Assembly: GCA_965208975.1 (NCBI GenBank)
Contig: CBDBQH010000003.1
Span: 806,001 to 870,000, forward strand
DNA from: G963663315 sp965208975
Lineage (GTDB): Bacteria > Pseudomonadota > Gammaproteobacteria > Arenicellales > Poriferihabitantaceae
Reading direction: 5' to 3'
Length of the DNA: 64,000 nt
The notes beneath the pieces were generated by a model, which was given only the letters and a program-made list of their open reading frames with translations, made no database searches and had not been told where the DNA came from. Shown one piece after another: positions 1 to 10,400 of the stretch. The position numbers were made by a program, and so were the translations under genes. Each line of letters begins with the position of its first letter. The first letter of the stretch is position 1.

Positions 1-213
1 ATTATGCGGCTACGGACCTGAGGCGATACATTATCAGCCATAACCATACTTAACTACTCTTTTCAAACTCTACTGGCGACAACATTCCATTGACCTATGC
101 CGCTTTGCCGGATTATAGAACACCTCGATATCGCTGAAAATGCCTGCGGTCGGACAACCACACCTCACACACCTCACACAAAAAGGATAGCGGGCATCAG
201 CGGCAAAGTATTT

Positions 214-407
214 ATGGTCATAAGTATTATAGTAATAGCGCTTGTCGCTGCTGTAGCTATATGGGCTAAATTTATCGTAGGTGATGATTTTAATTATGCC
301 GACGAAAATGCAAAAGCGAGGTAATCGATCTGGCATCTCACAATGAAGCTGAAATTGAGATTGGCATTCAAGCCCTGGAGCCTTCTATCTCGGCTTATCA
401 GTATTGA
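214..407 (+). pseudogene. Remnant of a small single-pass membrane protein gene
   Basis: An ATG at 214 opens a short frame whose first 22 residues form one hydrophobic helix (MVISIIVIALVAAVAIW), and it stops at 324. From 314 on, a different frame encodes VIDLASHNEAEIEIGI and stops at 407. The same C-terminal peptide follows an N-terminal hydrophobic segment in one continuous frame at 10848-11096. I infer that the left copy is a frameshifted relative of the right one. I do not recognise the family. The upstream 213 bases show no other gene. Confidence 0.35.
314..398 (+). repeat. Direct repeat a, left copy (flank of Druantia island)
   Basis: These 85 bases recur at 11006-11090 with one difference seen by eye (cct versus tct). 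They encode the C-terminal end of the small membrane protein. With repeat b (629-963 / 11095-11428), this makes the two sides of the druE-druH block copies of one ancestral locus. In the left copy, about 230 bases holding a promoter region and the start of the antitoxin gene separate repeats a and b. In the right copy they are almost fused. Confidence 0.85.
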
Positions 408-487
408 TATAAGCCCAGGTAGATACGGTCCTTCTGTGCTCGTCCCGGTCTTCTGTCGTCCCGGTCTTCCCACGCCATCTCCCGGAT

Positions 488-507
488 TGTGTTATATTAT
501 TCACACA
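488..507 (+). promoter_or_regulatory. Possible operator/promoter of the RelE/ParE-type module
   Basis: An imperfect inverted repeat (TGTG, ten bases, CACA) surrounds an AT-rich TATATT stretch about 30 bases before the antitoxin ATG. Ribbon-helix-helix antitoxins of this type usually repress their own operon by binding such sites, so this is a candidate autoregulatory site. The assignment rests on position and symmetry only. Confidence 0.3.
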
Positions 508-535
508 TCACCAGACACTACTTAAAGAATTTACG

Positions 536-808
536 ATGGCAACTTCCGTCAAACTTGACAATGAATTGGAAAATCGAATCCAGCGCCTCGCCGACACCTA
601 TCAGCGTTCAGCACACTGGATCATGCGCGAAGCGGTCCGCGAGTATGTTGAGCGTGAGGAAGCAAAGGAACGTTTGAAGCAGGATGCGTTGACATCCTGG
701 GCCGCTTATCAGGAAACCGGAAAACATCTGACCGGACAGGAAGTACGCGATTGGCTGAATACCTGGGGCGCCGACAAGGAAACCGAAGCCCCCCCGTGCC
801 ACGAGTAA
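536..808 (+). CDS. Ribbon-helix-helix (CopG-like) antitoxin
   Basis: This 90-residue protein starts MATSVKLDNELENRIQ, the usual beta-strand plus helix of a ribbon-helix-helix DNA-binding domain (residues 1-45). The acidic C-terminal tail (TGQEVRDWLNTWGADKET) is the type that wraps a RelE/ParE toxin. It would neutralise the toxin encoded just downstream and repress the operon. The stop lies 13 bases inside the toxin gene, which starts with GTG at 796, so the two are translationally coupled. The end of the gene contains seven consecutive C where the duplicate at 11255 has six, so the last residues differ (PPCHE here, PRATSNYY there). Confidence 0.85.
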   Translation: MATSVKLDNELENRIQRLADTYQRSAHWIMREAVREYVEREEAKERLKQDALTSWAAYQETGKHLTGQEVRDWLNTWGADKETEAPPCHE

Positions 809-963
809 TTATTACTGAACACGCAGCGAGGGGGTTGGAACGTTGCAGGCGTTTTCTGGCAGAAAAGAACCCTCGGGCAGCCAGACGTGCCGCTCAAGCT
901 ATTGGGCGACAATTCACGCTTCTGGAAACAAATCCGGATATCGGCAGGCCACTGACTGACCAT
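629..963 (+). repeat. Direct repeat b, left copy (toxin-antitoxin segment)
   Basis: This 335-base stretch covers most of the antitoxin and the first half of the toxin, and is repeated at 11095-11428 with about ten differences, including one extra C here. The identity ends within the toxin gene at the GACCAT that closes each copy; beyond that the right copy is unrelated. It is the larger of two repeats bracketing the druE-druH pair. Confidence 0.85.
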
Positions 964-1089
964 GCAGTACTTCGAGAATTGATTATTCGCTTCGGAAACT
1001 CCGGCTATATCGCTCTTTATCGCTATGAACCCGAACTTGACGTAGTGTATGTGCTTGCCTTACGCCATCAGAAAGAAGCTGGTTTATGA
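796..1089 (+). CDS. RelE/ParE family toxin
   Basis: From the GTG at 796 this encodes a protein of about 97 residues (VPRVIITEHAARGLERCRRF onward), with the family's typical pattern: AARGLERCRRFLAEKNPRAA helices, NPDIGRP, FGNSGYIALYRY and a C-terminal VLALRHQKEAG. Family members are mRNA interferases or gyrase poisons; which one applies here cannot be told. A longer frame begins at 751, but it lies inside the antitoxin gene in another frame, and the GTG start matches family length. The duplicate at 11261 keeps only the first half. The downstream end at 1089 is separated from the convergent druE 3' end by 127 bases with no gene. Confidence 0.8.
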   Translation: MPRVIITEHAARGLERCRRFLAEKNPRAARRAAQAIGRQFTLLETNPDIGRPLTDHAVLRELIIRFGNSGYIALYRYEPELDVVYVLALRHQKEAGL

Positions 1090-1216
1090 TGGGGAATCCA
1101 TGAACATAGTATTTCGACTTGGAACCAGGCGACCTGTGGCTAAATCCGAATCAATTGTCTTGACTCAATGTTGCTCACCGGACCTCATGAAGGGACTGCT
1201 CCATCCCCACAAAATA

Positions 1217-4200
1217 TCAGGCTACTGGAATAGATTTTATGAACACCTGAGTTGGATATCTTTGCCCTTTTACTTCAAGGTGACGTAGAGCTTGCATCAT
1301 CTCTGATGCTTGTTTCTCCGGTGTATCAAGATGATTCAGAACCCCTAAACCACCTTGTTGCTCACCTCGCCAGTAACCGACACCCTGATCAAATCGAAGC
1401 GTGATTTTAGTTCCTGATTGCCACGTTAGTTTAAGAACCCTGCCATGCGGTAACACTGTAGGCTCCAAGGCAACAACAGATGATGCAATCTTAAATTTTG
1501 ACAGACATATTTTCGTGACATTCAATCGAGTCCGGTGATCGTTCCAGTTTGTGAAAAAACCTCGATTTGATGTCTGTCTATTGTCTTTTCTGTTACCAGT
1601 CTCAATGAGCGCTTCGTGAACATGCCACTTGACAGAATTCAAGCACTTCAATTTCCCTAAAATTTCAGCAATCAGCATGACGGCCCACGGAGTGTATAGG
1701 TATCGGTCGGAATAAGTTACCTCGACAAGGTCATCTCCGTCTGATAATTTCTTCTTTAAAAAATCGGACTGAGCGGCAAGATGTTTCCAAAGTTCATTTC
1801 CAAATTCAGAAACCTCACCATCCAGTTCATTCGTGATTTCAACTTCTTTGTCTTCACGGGCAGATTGCAAACGCAGCGAGTCGTGGTTAATTTTTACTAT
1901 TCCGGTGACCTTGGGAAATTCATTGGAATTCAGAAGCACCTGTTCAGGTATACTCCAAAAATCAGCATTGGGGATTGTAGTAGATCTTTTACTGCTGCCT
2001 ATAGTCATCACACAATTATCAGAAGAAGTCTGTAGGACAATGTTTGAATCATCGGATATCAAACCCGATTTTGCACCAAGTTGAGTGTATAGCCATAAAT
2101 CTTCTCGAACAGACTCATCAAGTTGCGTGATGTCATCCACACACAATGCAAGTTGCACATTTTTGAACTGTTCAACCCATCGGACGATATATTTTTTTAG
2201 ACCGGAAGATGCTAAATCCCACTCGTTTGGTGAGCCAGTCAAAAATATCGTCAAATCTTCCGAACCCGACTGTATGGATTGGGTGACTGCCGCTGTAATT
2301 GACTCATACATATAGCTTGTACTGTCACCAAAAATCTTCAGGTCTTTGGGCAAATCCAGGCGATTAAAAAAGTCGTTATCCAGATATTGTAAAACCAGGT
2401 GACGGTCGAGAAGATCATGATGAAATCGCGTATCGTGCCCCATAAGACAAGACTGACATGCTGATGTACATTCTGCAGGGCACTTAAGATAACGACGTGC
2501 TCTATGAAACATATCAATAAGATGTCGGGGCGCTGCCGAGGCAAAGCCAGCACCACCGCCACATTCATCAAATAGGACAATACCGGCGACTGCATGGTTG
2601 CAATCGGCCAGTCTGGACGGCTTTACGGCATAGCCCATCTCACTTGCGTTTACACCTAGAATATCTGCTAAAGCTTGCCTAAGCACGATAGATAAAGTCC
2701 AGGTCAACCGTCTCGTGTCATCAACCGTCTCCGAATGCCTGAAATAGTGGTTCTCCACCGGACTTTTGAGGTATAACTCGAAAACATCCGTTTGATCCGT
2801 TGCCCCAAGATGCAAATTGTGTGCAATTGAGTGGTGACTATCTGGTCCATCACAATTCGCTGAGGACTCGCCACCAGGTCTACCACGTAGCTTCCTGTGA
2901 GGAACCCCTGGTCTTAAACTGGCAGGATACTCACCGTTCTCAGGCATTCCTTCAGCGCGACCACACCGTAGACATACAGCATAACCGGTTCCGTTTTCTC
3001 CTGATACATGATGAAAGATATGACCATCCCTGCTCGCACGAAATTTACCAAGTTTTGGGGTAGGCAACGACTGCAATTCATTACTTGCAGTGACCCAGGG
3101 TTCCTGGGTCTTGATGAACGGTTGATGTGAAACATCAGTGGTCGGTGACACGTAGAAATCAACCGCAAAACCAGTTGGTTGCAAGTACCTCCTTTCATCA
3201 ATCAGGCGTATATCTGCATCACACTGAGCACATTGCCGATCAAATGCAGAGCCGGCAACATTTTCTATGTGACCACAGGCAGCGCAGCGATACTCAATCC
3301 GTATCAGTTGATTCTCAATGACATCTGCATCTGCAAAGCGATTCAAAGTTATCCCGGCAGATTTGTAAACAAGTCCATCAAGCACCACAGTGGCGCCCGG
3401 AGAATACTCACGAAGCGCAATCGGCAAGTCTCGACCAGGTTTATCCCTCACACGACTAATATTATCCTCTCTGGGATCATTCTGTGAGCGGATTAACCAG
3501 TGGACATTGTAAGGATCAAAAATCGCGATCCCGGTAGGAAAGCCATATCCAGGTAAAAATGACTTGGTCGCAAGTTCTGCGAGAAGATATGCGTTCTGGG
3601 TACTCCTGAGGTCACGTTCAACTCGACGCTTGTAGGGGTCGTTTTTAGAAAGATCAGCCACTGCTTCAAATTCCTCCAGAATGCGATTGTGCTCAGGTTC
3701 CCAATTATTCTTAACCTCAATTATCGACTTTTTGGTTTTCTCGACCAAAAACTTAGGGTCTACACCAGAGTATGGCGTCCGTATCACCAATGTGCCCAGT
3801 CCTTGTCGTAATCGGAGGGGGATACCATCAACCAGAGTTCTTTCCAACCAACCGATGAAGTTGTCTGCCGGAGTTAAATCGCCCCTTTCATTATGAAAAA
3901 ACCAACCACAATTAAGTACCGTTGTCTGTTTCTGGGTGACGGTCATCACATGACAAAAAAAGTGTGCGAGTACCATAGAATTTATATGACGTTCAACAAT
4001 GCGCGCGCTATCCAATGTCACGTATGGACTGGGAACATGTGTTTTGAAGGGCCACATCGGGTCAGCAAAGACATTTTTATCGTGTGGATTGTCCTTGCAA
4101 ATAGTAAAACCAAGAGCTTGAGTCTCGCCTCTTCGACCAGCACGACCGACTCTCTGCAGATAGTTTGCTGGATGTGGCGGTACATTGTTCATTGCAACCT

Positions 4201-7200
4201 GGGAGAGTCCACCGATATCCACGCCCATCTCCATGGTAGTAGAACAGCTAAGTACATTTAGTTTCCCTCGTTTAAAGAGATGCTCGTACTTCGACAACCT
4301 GGTTGCCGATTGCTGTGCCGAGTGTTCAGCGGCACGAAAGTACCGACCACCTTCAATGATACGGTCACTCAAATCTGTCCACAGGTTCTGTTGACGTAGT
4401 GTTGCTATTTCCGGCTGGTCCTGTATCCAGCCCCGGGCTTTTTGAAGGCGTTCTTTCTCGTTTCGAAGCTGTGACACATCCGGTCTGTAGATCGGAATCT
4501 TGACGGGTGAGCATAGAAAATTATTGCCGTCTGGATGTAGTGGCAGATATGGCGTGACTTGCTTAAAAGTCGAATCAATGATTCGTTGCGTAACTGGACA
4601 GGCAAAACCATTTGTAATCAACCTGAATGCTAATTTTTCCCGTTTAAGATGATAGTAAAGGGTCGCCGGAACCAGACTTAATATGCCCGTTGCGGTTAGA
4701 GTTTTCCAGGCAGCACGCATGATTTCGTTGATCCGGTCTCTATCACGAGCATTGCTTGGATCCAACTTGCATTGATAACTCAGAATACGCACCAACCGAC
4801 TGTTTCGTTCCGTTGTTGCTAATGGCCACCGCATAATACCTTTTGATATTATTTCATCCGTGTCTGGTGACATCACGTCTTTGGGATAAATCCGACCCCC
4901 CATCCAGTTAATCCAACTTTTTGGTACGTCAATAATTGTGTTTCCTCGCACGTAAAAATCCAAGGCAAGTTTTAAAAAAGCGAGCCAGTCATCCCGATTG
5001 ACACCAAGCCTTTCCCATTCGCGGGGTGTCGATACGTCTTTCAACTCTGGATAAATGACACCAACGAGTCCAAGTGTTTCAAGACTGTTCTGTCTTTTCG
5101 GTCGCCGTGCGAATTCTCGAATCAGCAACATTTCAGCGAGCACTTGTCCACCACCAGAGTCACTGAAAAGTGCAGGGTTTTGGTGTTGATAGTAGTCCAG
5201 CATCCAAGTGTTGATATCCCGACTGGCTCTTAATCGGGAAACCATTTCAGGCCAACTAACCGTAGTCAGGTTGGACCGCCCGGTGAGCTTCTTCCTCTCT
5301 TCCTCAGCAAGTTTCTTGAATCTCTCTGCTTCTATTTTGAAACCCGCTGCTCGAAGTTTGCATTCACTTTCTTCATACTCATTGGCATCTTTCTCTATTT
5401 TTTCTTTTTTTTCTGAAGACATGTTATTGCTATTTTCTGCAGCTACGGAATAAATAATACCCCTGACACGGTCACGCTCAGAATCCTGCTGTATCTTGGC
5501 AGCAATCCGTGCTGTCCCTTGTCTGCTATCAGTGAAAGTGATCAAACGACGGCCTCTGCCCGGAGACTCGTTCGGCTTGTCTCCGTCTTCACAAAATTCG
5601 AGCAATGAAGGCACTGTATTGCTGACATAAAACGGCGTACCCAACAAACATGATCGAAATACAGCTCTGAACCGGGAGGCACGATACCTACAATTTGCAC
5701 ATTGCAAATTATTGATACAGAAATTGACAGGAAACGTATCAACCGGGTTATTGATCTCAAAGCTCTGCCTGGAAACAGTAACCTGAACTGTGGTGTCATC
5801 TGATGCAACTGGCGCCAGAACGACTAGGTCCTGTATATGAATCCCATCTTCCTCGTCACTTTCATCTTCAATCTGAAGACTGAATTCATCAATGATCTCG
5901 TTGGTGGATTGAACTAAACGCCTATTAGTATCACAAGCCTTAAGGTGTGGCTCATTACACTCAACACAAAACGTCAACTCGTAGACCGGTGCACCACAAC
6001 CACAGGACACACGCTGGTTTGTGTATACAAACCCAAACGGCCACTCCGCCTCAAGTGCTGTACCTTTCTTACTGGTACATCCCACATCTGCGCAACACCA
6101 GAGACCAGACTGTACTTGGTGAAAAAGATGTGTACGCAATGGCAAAAAAGATTCGACTGATTTACCTTCCTTTTCAATCTTTGTGTCACTACAGATATCC
6201 AACCAGGACAGTGTTTTCTGATGAGCAACAGAATCATGCGCCTTCTCTTCGCCATATAGTTCTGCAGTAAGCTCAGATAGAGTCGCAGGGCCAGATTTTG
6301 AAACCAGATGGTCACGGATTTTTCGGCTGATCATATTGCCGGATAACTTCTTGTAACGATTCGCCGAAATAGATTGTCCCGTATCAATGGCCCGAAGTTG
6401 TTCAACTGTCTCGGTTGATTCTGAAGTTGGTTGAAGTTCCGGTACTGATCGAGAGCCACCAATCACAGTGACCTGCTGTTCATCAATACCGGCAATACTT
6501 GCAAGGTAGTTCTTGAGTTTTTCATTACCTTCTTCGTCACCGATGGTTGCGGATGTGGCAACAAAGCGGATATCTTGCGCTTCAACCCCGAATGCATACA
6601 TCACGCGCCTTAACAATAATGCCAGTTCTGCCGCTTGTGAGCCAACATAGGTGTGCGCTTCATCCAGCACTATCCATCGAAGTTTTCCTTGAGATTGATC
6701 CAGAATGGGAGCATCTACCTGCCTGACCAGCATGTATTCCAACATGGTAGCGTTAGTTACGAGTATAGGAGCGGGTTCTCGACGCAGTAGTACTCTTGAC
6801 AGAATTTCGTTAGGGGTCTCGCTCTGAAGAATTGCTTTCGAATTCTCTTTGGTGTTGCCATTATAAAGACAAAACCTGATATTCGACCCAAAAGCTCCTG
6901 TCCAGGCACGCAGGCGTTCCCTTTGGCTGTTGATAAGTGCATTGAGTGGGTAGATAAATAAGGCTCTGGTTCCGATCAGTGGTTGCCTCGTTACACTGAA
7001 CTCTGAAATCAGGTCATTCAACACCGGAACGACAAAGCATTCTGTTTTGCCAGAGCCAGTACCGCTGGTGACAACGATGGATTGAGCGTCATCTCTACAG
7101 AGTTTTCGCCAAGCCTCTATTTGATGTCGATAGGGGTTCCAGTTTTTCTTGAATGAAAATTCTTTCTGAAATTCCTTCGCTGGTTTATCCATTGCGTCAA

Positions 7201-7441
7201 CAAGTGTTGGTTGCAGGAGGTCTCCTGCCAAATCAGCCATAGTGGCTTTATCTTCTTTCCAACCAAACAACAGTTCAAAAACCGGATCGGCAAGGAAACT
7301 CTCGGGAGATGAGATTGGCCTGGCATATATATCATTCAGGTGTCGACGAAGCCCGGGGTGAGTTATACTCAACAAACTCAACGTAGCCTCTGATGAGCGT
7401 TGATTTATACGGTTTACGATGTCTTGAAAGTAGTGCTCCAT
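1217..7441 (-). CDS. druE: Druantia-type giant helicase with DUF1998 domain
   Basis: This 2074-residue DEAD/DEAH-type superfamily 2 helicase has a Q-like motif YRHQIEAW (about residue 104), Walker A SGTGSGKT (126-133), LDEAH (about 260), SAT (FVATSATIGDE) and motif VI QRVGRAGRRGE (about 1100). A C-terminal DUF1998 region (about 1540-1720) ends in the cysteine cluster CPAECTSACQSC. This size and architecture match DruE, the shared core of Druantia anti-phage systems. The gene starts five bases after druH, with an AGGT Shine-Dalgarno overlapping the druH stop. Base composition is visibly more AT-rich than downstream genes, suggesting transfer. DISARM drmA/drmB were considered, but there the helicase and DUF1998 are separate proteins. 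A single-strain-specific function cannot be read from sequence. Confidence 0.88.
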   Translation of the reverse strand: MEHYFQDIVNRINQRSSEATLSLLSITHPGLRRHLNDIYARPISSPESFLADPVFELLFGWKEDKATMADLAGDLLQPTLVDAMDKPAKEFQKEFSFKKNWNPYRHQIEAWRKLCRDDAQSIVVTSGTGSGKTECFVVPVLNDLISEFSVTRQPLIGTRALFIYPLNALINSQRERLRAWTGAFGSNIRFCLYNGNTKENSKAILQSETPNEILSRVLLRREPAPILVTNATMLEYMLVRQVDAPILDQSQGKLRWIVLDEAHTYVGSQAAELALLLRRVMYAFGVEAQDIRFVATSATIGDEEGNEKLKNYLASIAGIDEQQVTVIGGSRSVPELQPTSESTETVEQLRAIDTGQSISANRYKKLSGNMISRKIRDHLVSKSGPATLSELTAELYGEEKAHDSVAHQKTLSWLDICSDTKIEKEGKSVESFLPLRTHLFHQVQSGLWCCADVGCTSKKGTALEAEWPFGFVYTNQRVSCGCGAPVYELTFCVECNEPHLKACDTNRRLVQSTNEIIDEFSLQIEDESDEEDGIHIQDLVVLAPVASDDTTVQVTVSRQSFEINNPVDTFPVNFCINNLQCANCRYRASRFRAVFRSCLLGTPFYVSNTVPSLLEFCEDGDKPNESPGRGRRLITFTDSRQGTARIAAKIQQDSERDRVRGIIYSVAAENSNNMSSEKKEKIEKDANEYEESECKLRAAGFKIEAERFKKLAEEERKKLTGRSNLTTVSWPEMVSRLRASRDINTWMLDYYQHQNPALFSDSGGGQVLAEMLLIREFARRPKRQNSLETLGLVGVIYPELKDVSTPREWERLGVNRDDWLAFLKLALDFYVRGNTIIDVPKSWINWMGGRIYPKDVMSPDTDEIISKGIMRWPLATTERNSRLVRILSYQCKLDPSNARDRDRINEIMRAAWKTLTATGILSLVPATLYYHLKREKLAFRLITNGFACPVTQRIIDSTFKQVTPYLPLHPDGNNFLCSPVKIPIYRPDVSQLRNEKERLQKARGWIQDQPEIATLRQQNLWTDLSDRIIEGGRYFRAAEHSAQQSATRLSKYEHLFKRGKLNVLSCSTTMEMGVDIGGLSQVAMNNVPPHPANYLQRVGRAGRRGETQALGFTICKDNPHDKNVFADPMWPFKTHVPSPYVTLDSARIVERHINSMVLAHFFCHVMTVTQKQTTVLNCGWFFHNERGDLTPADNFIGWLERTLVDGIPLRLRQGLGTLVIRTPYSGVDPKFLVEKTKKSIIEVKNNWEPEHNRILEEFEAVADLSKNDPYKRRVERDLRSTQNAYLLAELATKSFLPGYGFPTGIAIFDPYNVHWLIRSQNDPREDNISRVRDKPGRDLPIALREYSPGATVVLDGLVYKSAGITLNRFADADVIENQLIRIEYRCAACGHIENVAGSAFDRQCAQCDADIRLIDERRYLQPTGFAVDFYVSPTTDVSHQPFIKTQEPWVTASNELQSLPTPKLGKFRASRDGHIFHHVSGENGTGYAVCLRCGRAEGMPENGEYPASLRPGVPHRKLRGRPGGESSANCDGPDSHHSIAHNLHLGATDQTDVFELYLKSPVENHYFRHSETVDDTRRLTWTLSIVLRQALADILGVNASEMGYAVKPSRLADCNHAVAGIVLFDECGGGAGFASAAPRHLIDMFHRARRYLKCPAECTSACQSCLMGHDTRFHHDLLDRHLVLQYLDNDFFNRLDLPKDLKIFGDSTSYMYESITAAVTQSIQSGSEDLTIFLTGSPNEWDLASSGLKKYIVRWVEQFKNVQLALCVDDITQLDESVREDLWLYTQLGAKSGLISDDSNIVLQTSSDNCVMTIGSSKRSTTIPNADFWSIPEQVLLNSNEFPKVTGIVKINHDSLRLQSAREDKEVEITNELDGEVSEFGNELWKHLAAQSDFLKKKLSDGDDLVEVTYSDRYLYTPWAVMLIAEILGKLKCLNSVKWHVHEALIETGNRKDNRQTSNRGFFTNWNDHRTRLNVTKICLSKFKIASSVVALEPTVLPHGRVLKLTWQSGTKITLRFDQGVGYWRGEQQGGLGVLNHLDTPEKQASEMMQALRHLEVKGQRYPTQVFIKSIPVA

Positions 7442-7446
7442 AAAAA

Positions 7447-10400
7447 TTACCTATGCTGTTGCGACCAATACCCGCATGCGAAATTGAATGTTGCGTTATA
7501 CCAGTCTTCATCGAACTGTTTAAGTCTTCTATATTTGAAGATGTGGGTCGGGGCCTCCAGATCCTCCGAGTCCAAAAACAACCTGTAGGCAAGCACAAAA
7601 GGGAGATGAACCACCGTGGCCCGATGATACTGATCCCCTTGAATCAATCGACTCAGAGAGCCAGGTAAATTGGACCACTTCTGCTCAATCTCCCCCTTGA
7701 GCAGTTCTGGCCATTGTGTATCTGATTGGCGCTGGAGTAGTATTTGATGTTCATTGGCAATCAGTCCCACAGTTATCTGTTCAGCATTTGGTTGCTTCAT
7801 TACATCCAGTTCGTTATCAGGTTCATTAAGGACACGCTGCTTTATGATTTTTGCAACGGTTCCCATGGCATCATTAAGTTCTGCGATTTGCTCTATCCGA
7901 TCCCGAAGAAGAGTGGTTACAATTTCATCGTCAATAACAATATTCAAGTTATCCCGGTACGCTTTCAGTATCCGTTCCCACGTACTGATGGGAATAAGCT
8001 CCCACAACACTGGCATTTCTTCCTGCAATCGTTCCAGAGTGGCGGGTTCCATTTCCAGATGAATCACCATGGCTGCAAGCAAATCGGTGTTGGATAGTGT
8101 AGCTTTCCAAACATCAAAGCTGGTCAGTGGCAAGTGTTGGTATTTCTTCCAAAGACAGCTCAGGTATCCCCATCCCGAGTGGGTGTGATCCATTGCCATT
8201 TCCAGGAACAGTTTTTGAAATGCCTCCTGACGTTTTTGTGGGTCATCAATATACACTGCAGCGTGAATTGATTTAATGTTTGTCGATGGTTGATGACCAG
8301 GAACATTCCACAATAGAGGTCTTGCAAGTGCGCCGCTATTCTCTGCCGGATAGATTAGCCAAGGACCGGGGGACCGTGATTCAGGTGAAAACTCCCAGAC
8401 ACCACGTTCTACTCCTTGCGTTGTCCTGCTTTCCAGAAGCAGGGGCACTTGTTCCGGCTGGGAAAGCCGCATTGCTTCAAGTTTGATGCTTGATAACTCA
8501 TCTATATCGAAGTCACTCAATACATTTGGCGGAAGCGCTACTTCGCCTGTCGTCCTATCCGGTTCGATCACCACTCTGAAGCGCTGAATCCGAAGATTCA
8601 CTAATTCTTGACCTCCGTAAAGCAGAGTAAACTTCACACAGGCATCCAGGTTTTTGCTGATCGCTAACAATTCCCGTATATCCGTTAGAAAATCCACAAG
8701 AGGCAAATCCACAACACTCCCACTCAACAGCGGATTGAATTCTATATACAGATCTCTTGTATCCGGCAAGTCTGAATCAATTAGTCCTAAACGGATTAAG
8801 ATATTGGTAGATCTACGACGGTGACCCGCAAAAAATCTAATACGGTAGCCATGCAGTGCATCAAGGAACAGGTCCGATGAAGCAGATGACTGCGTACCTT
8901 TCGGATCAACAAAAATGGCTCCTTTGGAAGGATACGGTACCGTAGCCCGAATTGGGTACAGTGCATCATCACAGCAAAATTCAATTTCTATGTCAGCAGG
9001 TGGTGGTTGTGACGCTGACAAGGTGAGTTCAAGTAAGCCGTCTTTATTCTCAGTATGATATCTAACTGTAGAATTTAAACAAGCAGCTTGCCAACCACTC
9101 ATACAATCAATCTTGATTGACCCGTCCATTGGAGAGGCGCCAGATTTATGTTGTATACACATACCCTCTGGTAGAAAGCCGATTCTCTTTCGATACATTA
9201 TCATATCGTCGTCAAGCACTTGGAGCTCATGCACGCCCGGGGGTGTATCAGTCAAGGTACGCCATGGCATCAAACCTGATCTAACTGCTCTTGTTCTTAT
9301 CCGGTTAGCGCTGACTTTTCTTCGCTCCCCCGTAATTTTGTTGACGACCAATAGTTCTGGTTTTCCTATAAATACCTCAGATGGCAAGCAGACATAATTG
9401 AGCCGTTTCCCGAGGAGCAGATATTCGACTGCTGTTTCTTCATCCTGATTTACCTTGACGATGTACTGATCTTCATGATCTTCAGTATTCGAGATAATCA
9501 GGTTTTTATCAGATTCAAAAAATATTCCGCTACTGTCCTCACCAATCTTGTGAGGCAACCCTCCAGATTCATACTGTGCATCAAGCTCAAATGGCACCCA
9601 TACGACAGCTCTGTCTGCTTTGAGTTTCTGTGATGCCTGTCCTGCAAACTGCCAGCGATCACCTCTTTTTACAAAAACCCAGGGTACTGTTTTGTTTAGA
9701 CCCTCTGTGCCGACTTCCCTTTCAAGAAACGAACCTCCAACATACTTGAAGCGCATTCTGATGGTATCCACTGCCTCTTCATCACTTAGTTCGAGTTCAG
9801 TATTATTCATCCTGATAGCAGGTTGCCCTTTCCAGTGCACGCGATAAGCATCTGCAAAACGCCATGTTTTTCCTGATTGACTGAAAAATTCAACCTGGAA
9901 GCGATACGGAATATCTGTTTGTTCTGTTTCTGTAAAAAGCCCTTGCAACAAGTAAAAGCGCTGAGCCGTCAAAAGATACTTCAATTTGAGTACACCCGTT
10001 GAAACACCAGACAAGTATCGAACACCCTCAATAGAAACAGCATTGATATCCTGTTCGGAAGAGACTGCCGTCCTCACCATTTCCGTGAGAATGACATTGC
10101 CCGCATCATCATCAACAGGGAGCGGGAATTGCTCTCGCCATTCAGGAACATTGCGATTCAACCACATGATGGGATCATCTTTAGAAATGAGATCATGTGT
10201 CTTTTTGAGAGACACGGCAGCCGAAACCATGTCGCCGAGAATCTCATAAACCTCCTCTCTCCTGTAAGTCTGCGGCAAATAATGCGCGTATTGGCGCACA
10301 ACGTAACCCGGTTCAAATCCATCTTCACCCAGTTTTACGAAACGTCTGGTAATCTGGCCTAGTGTAGAGTGAAGCCAACCACTGGCCTTCGCCATCTGCT

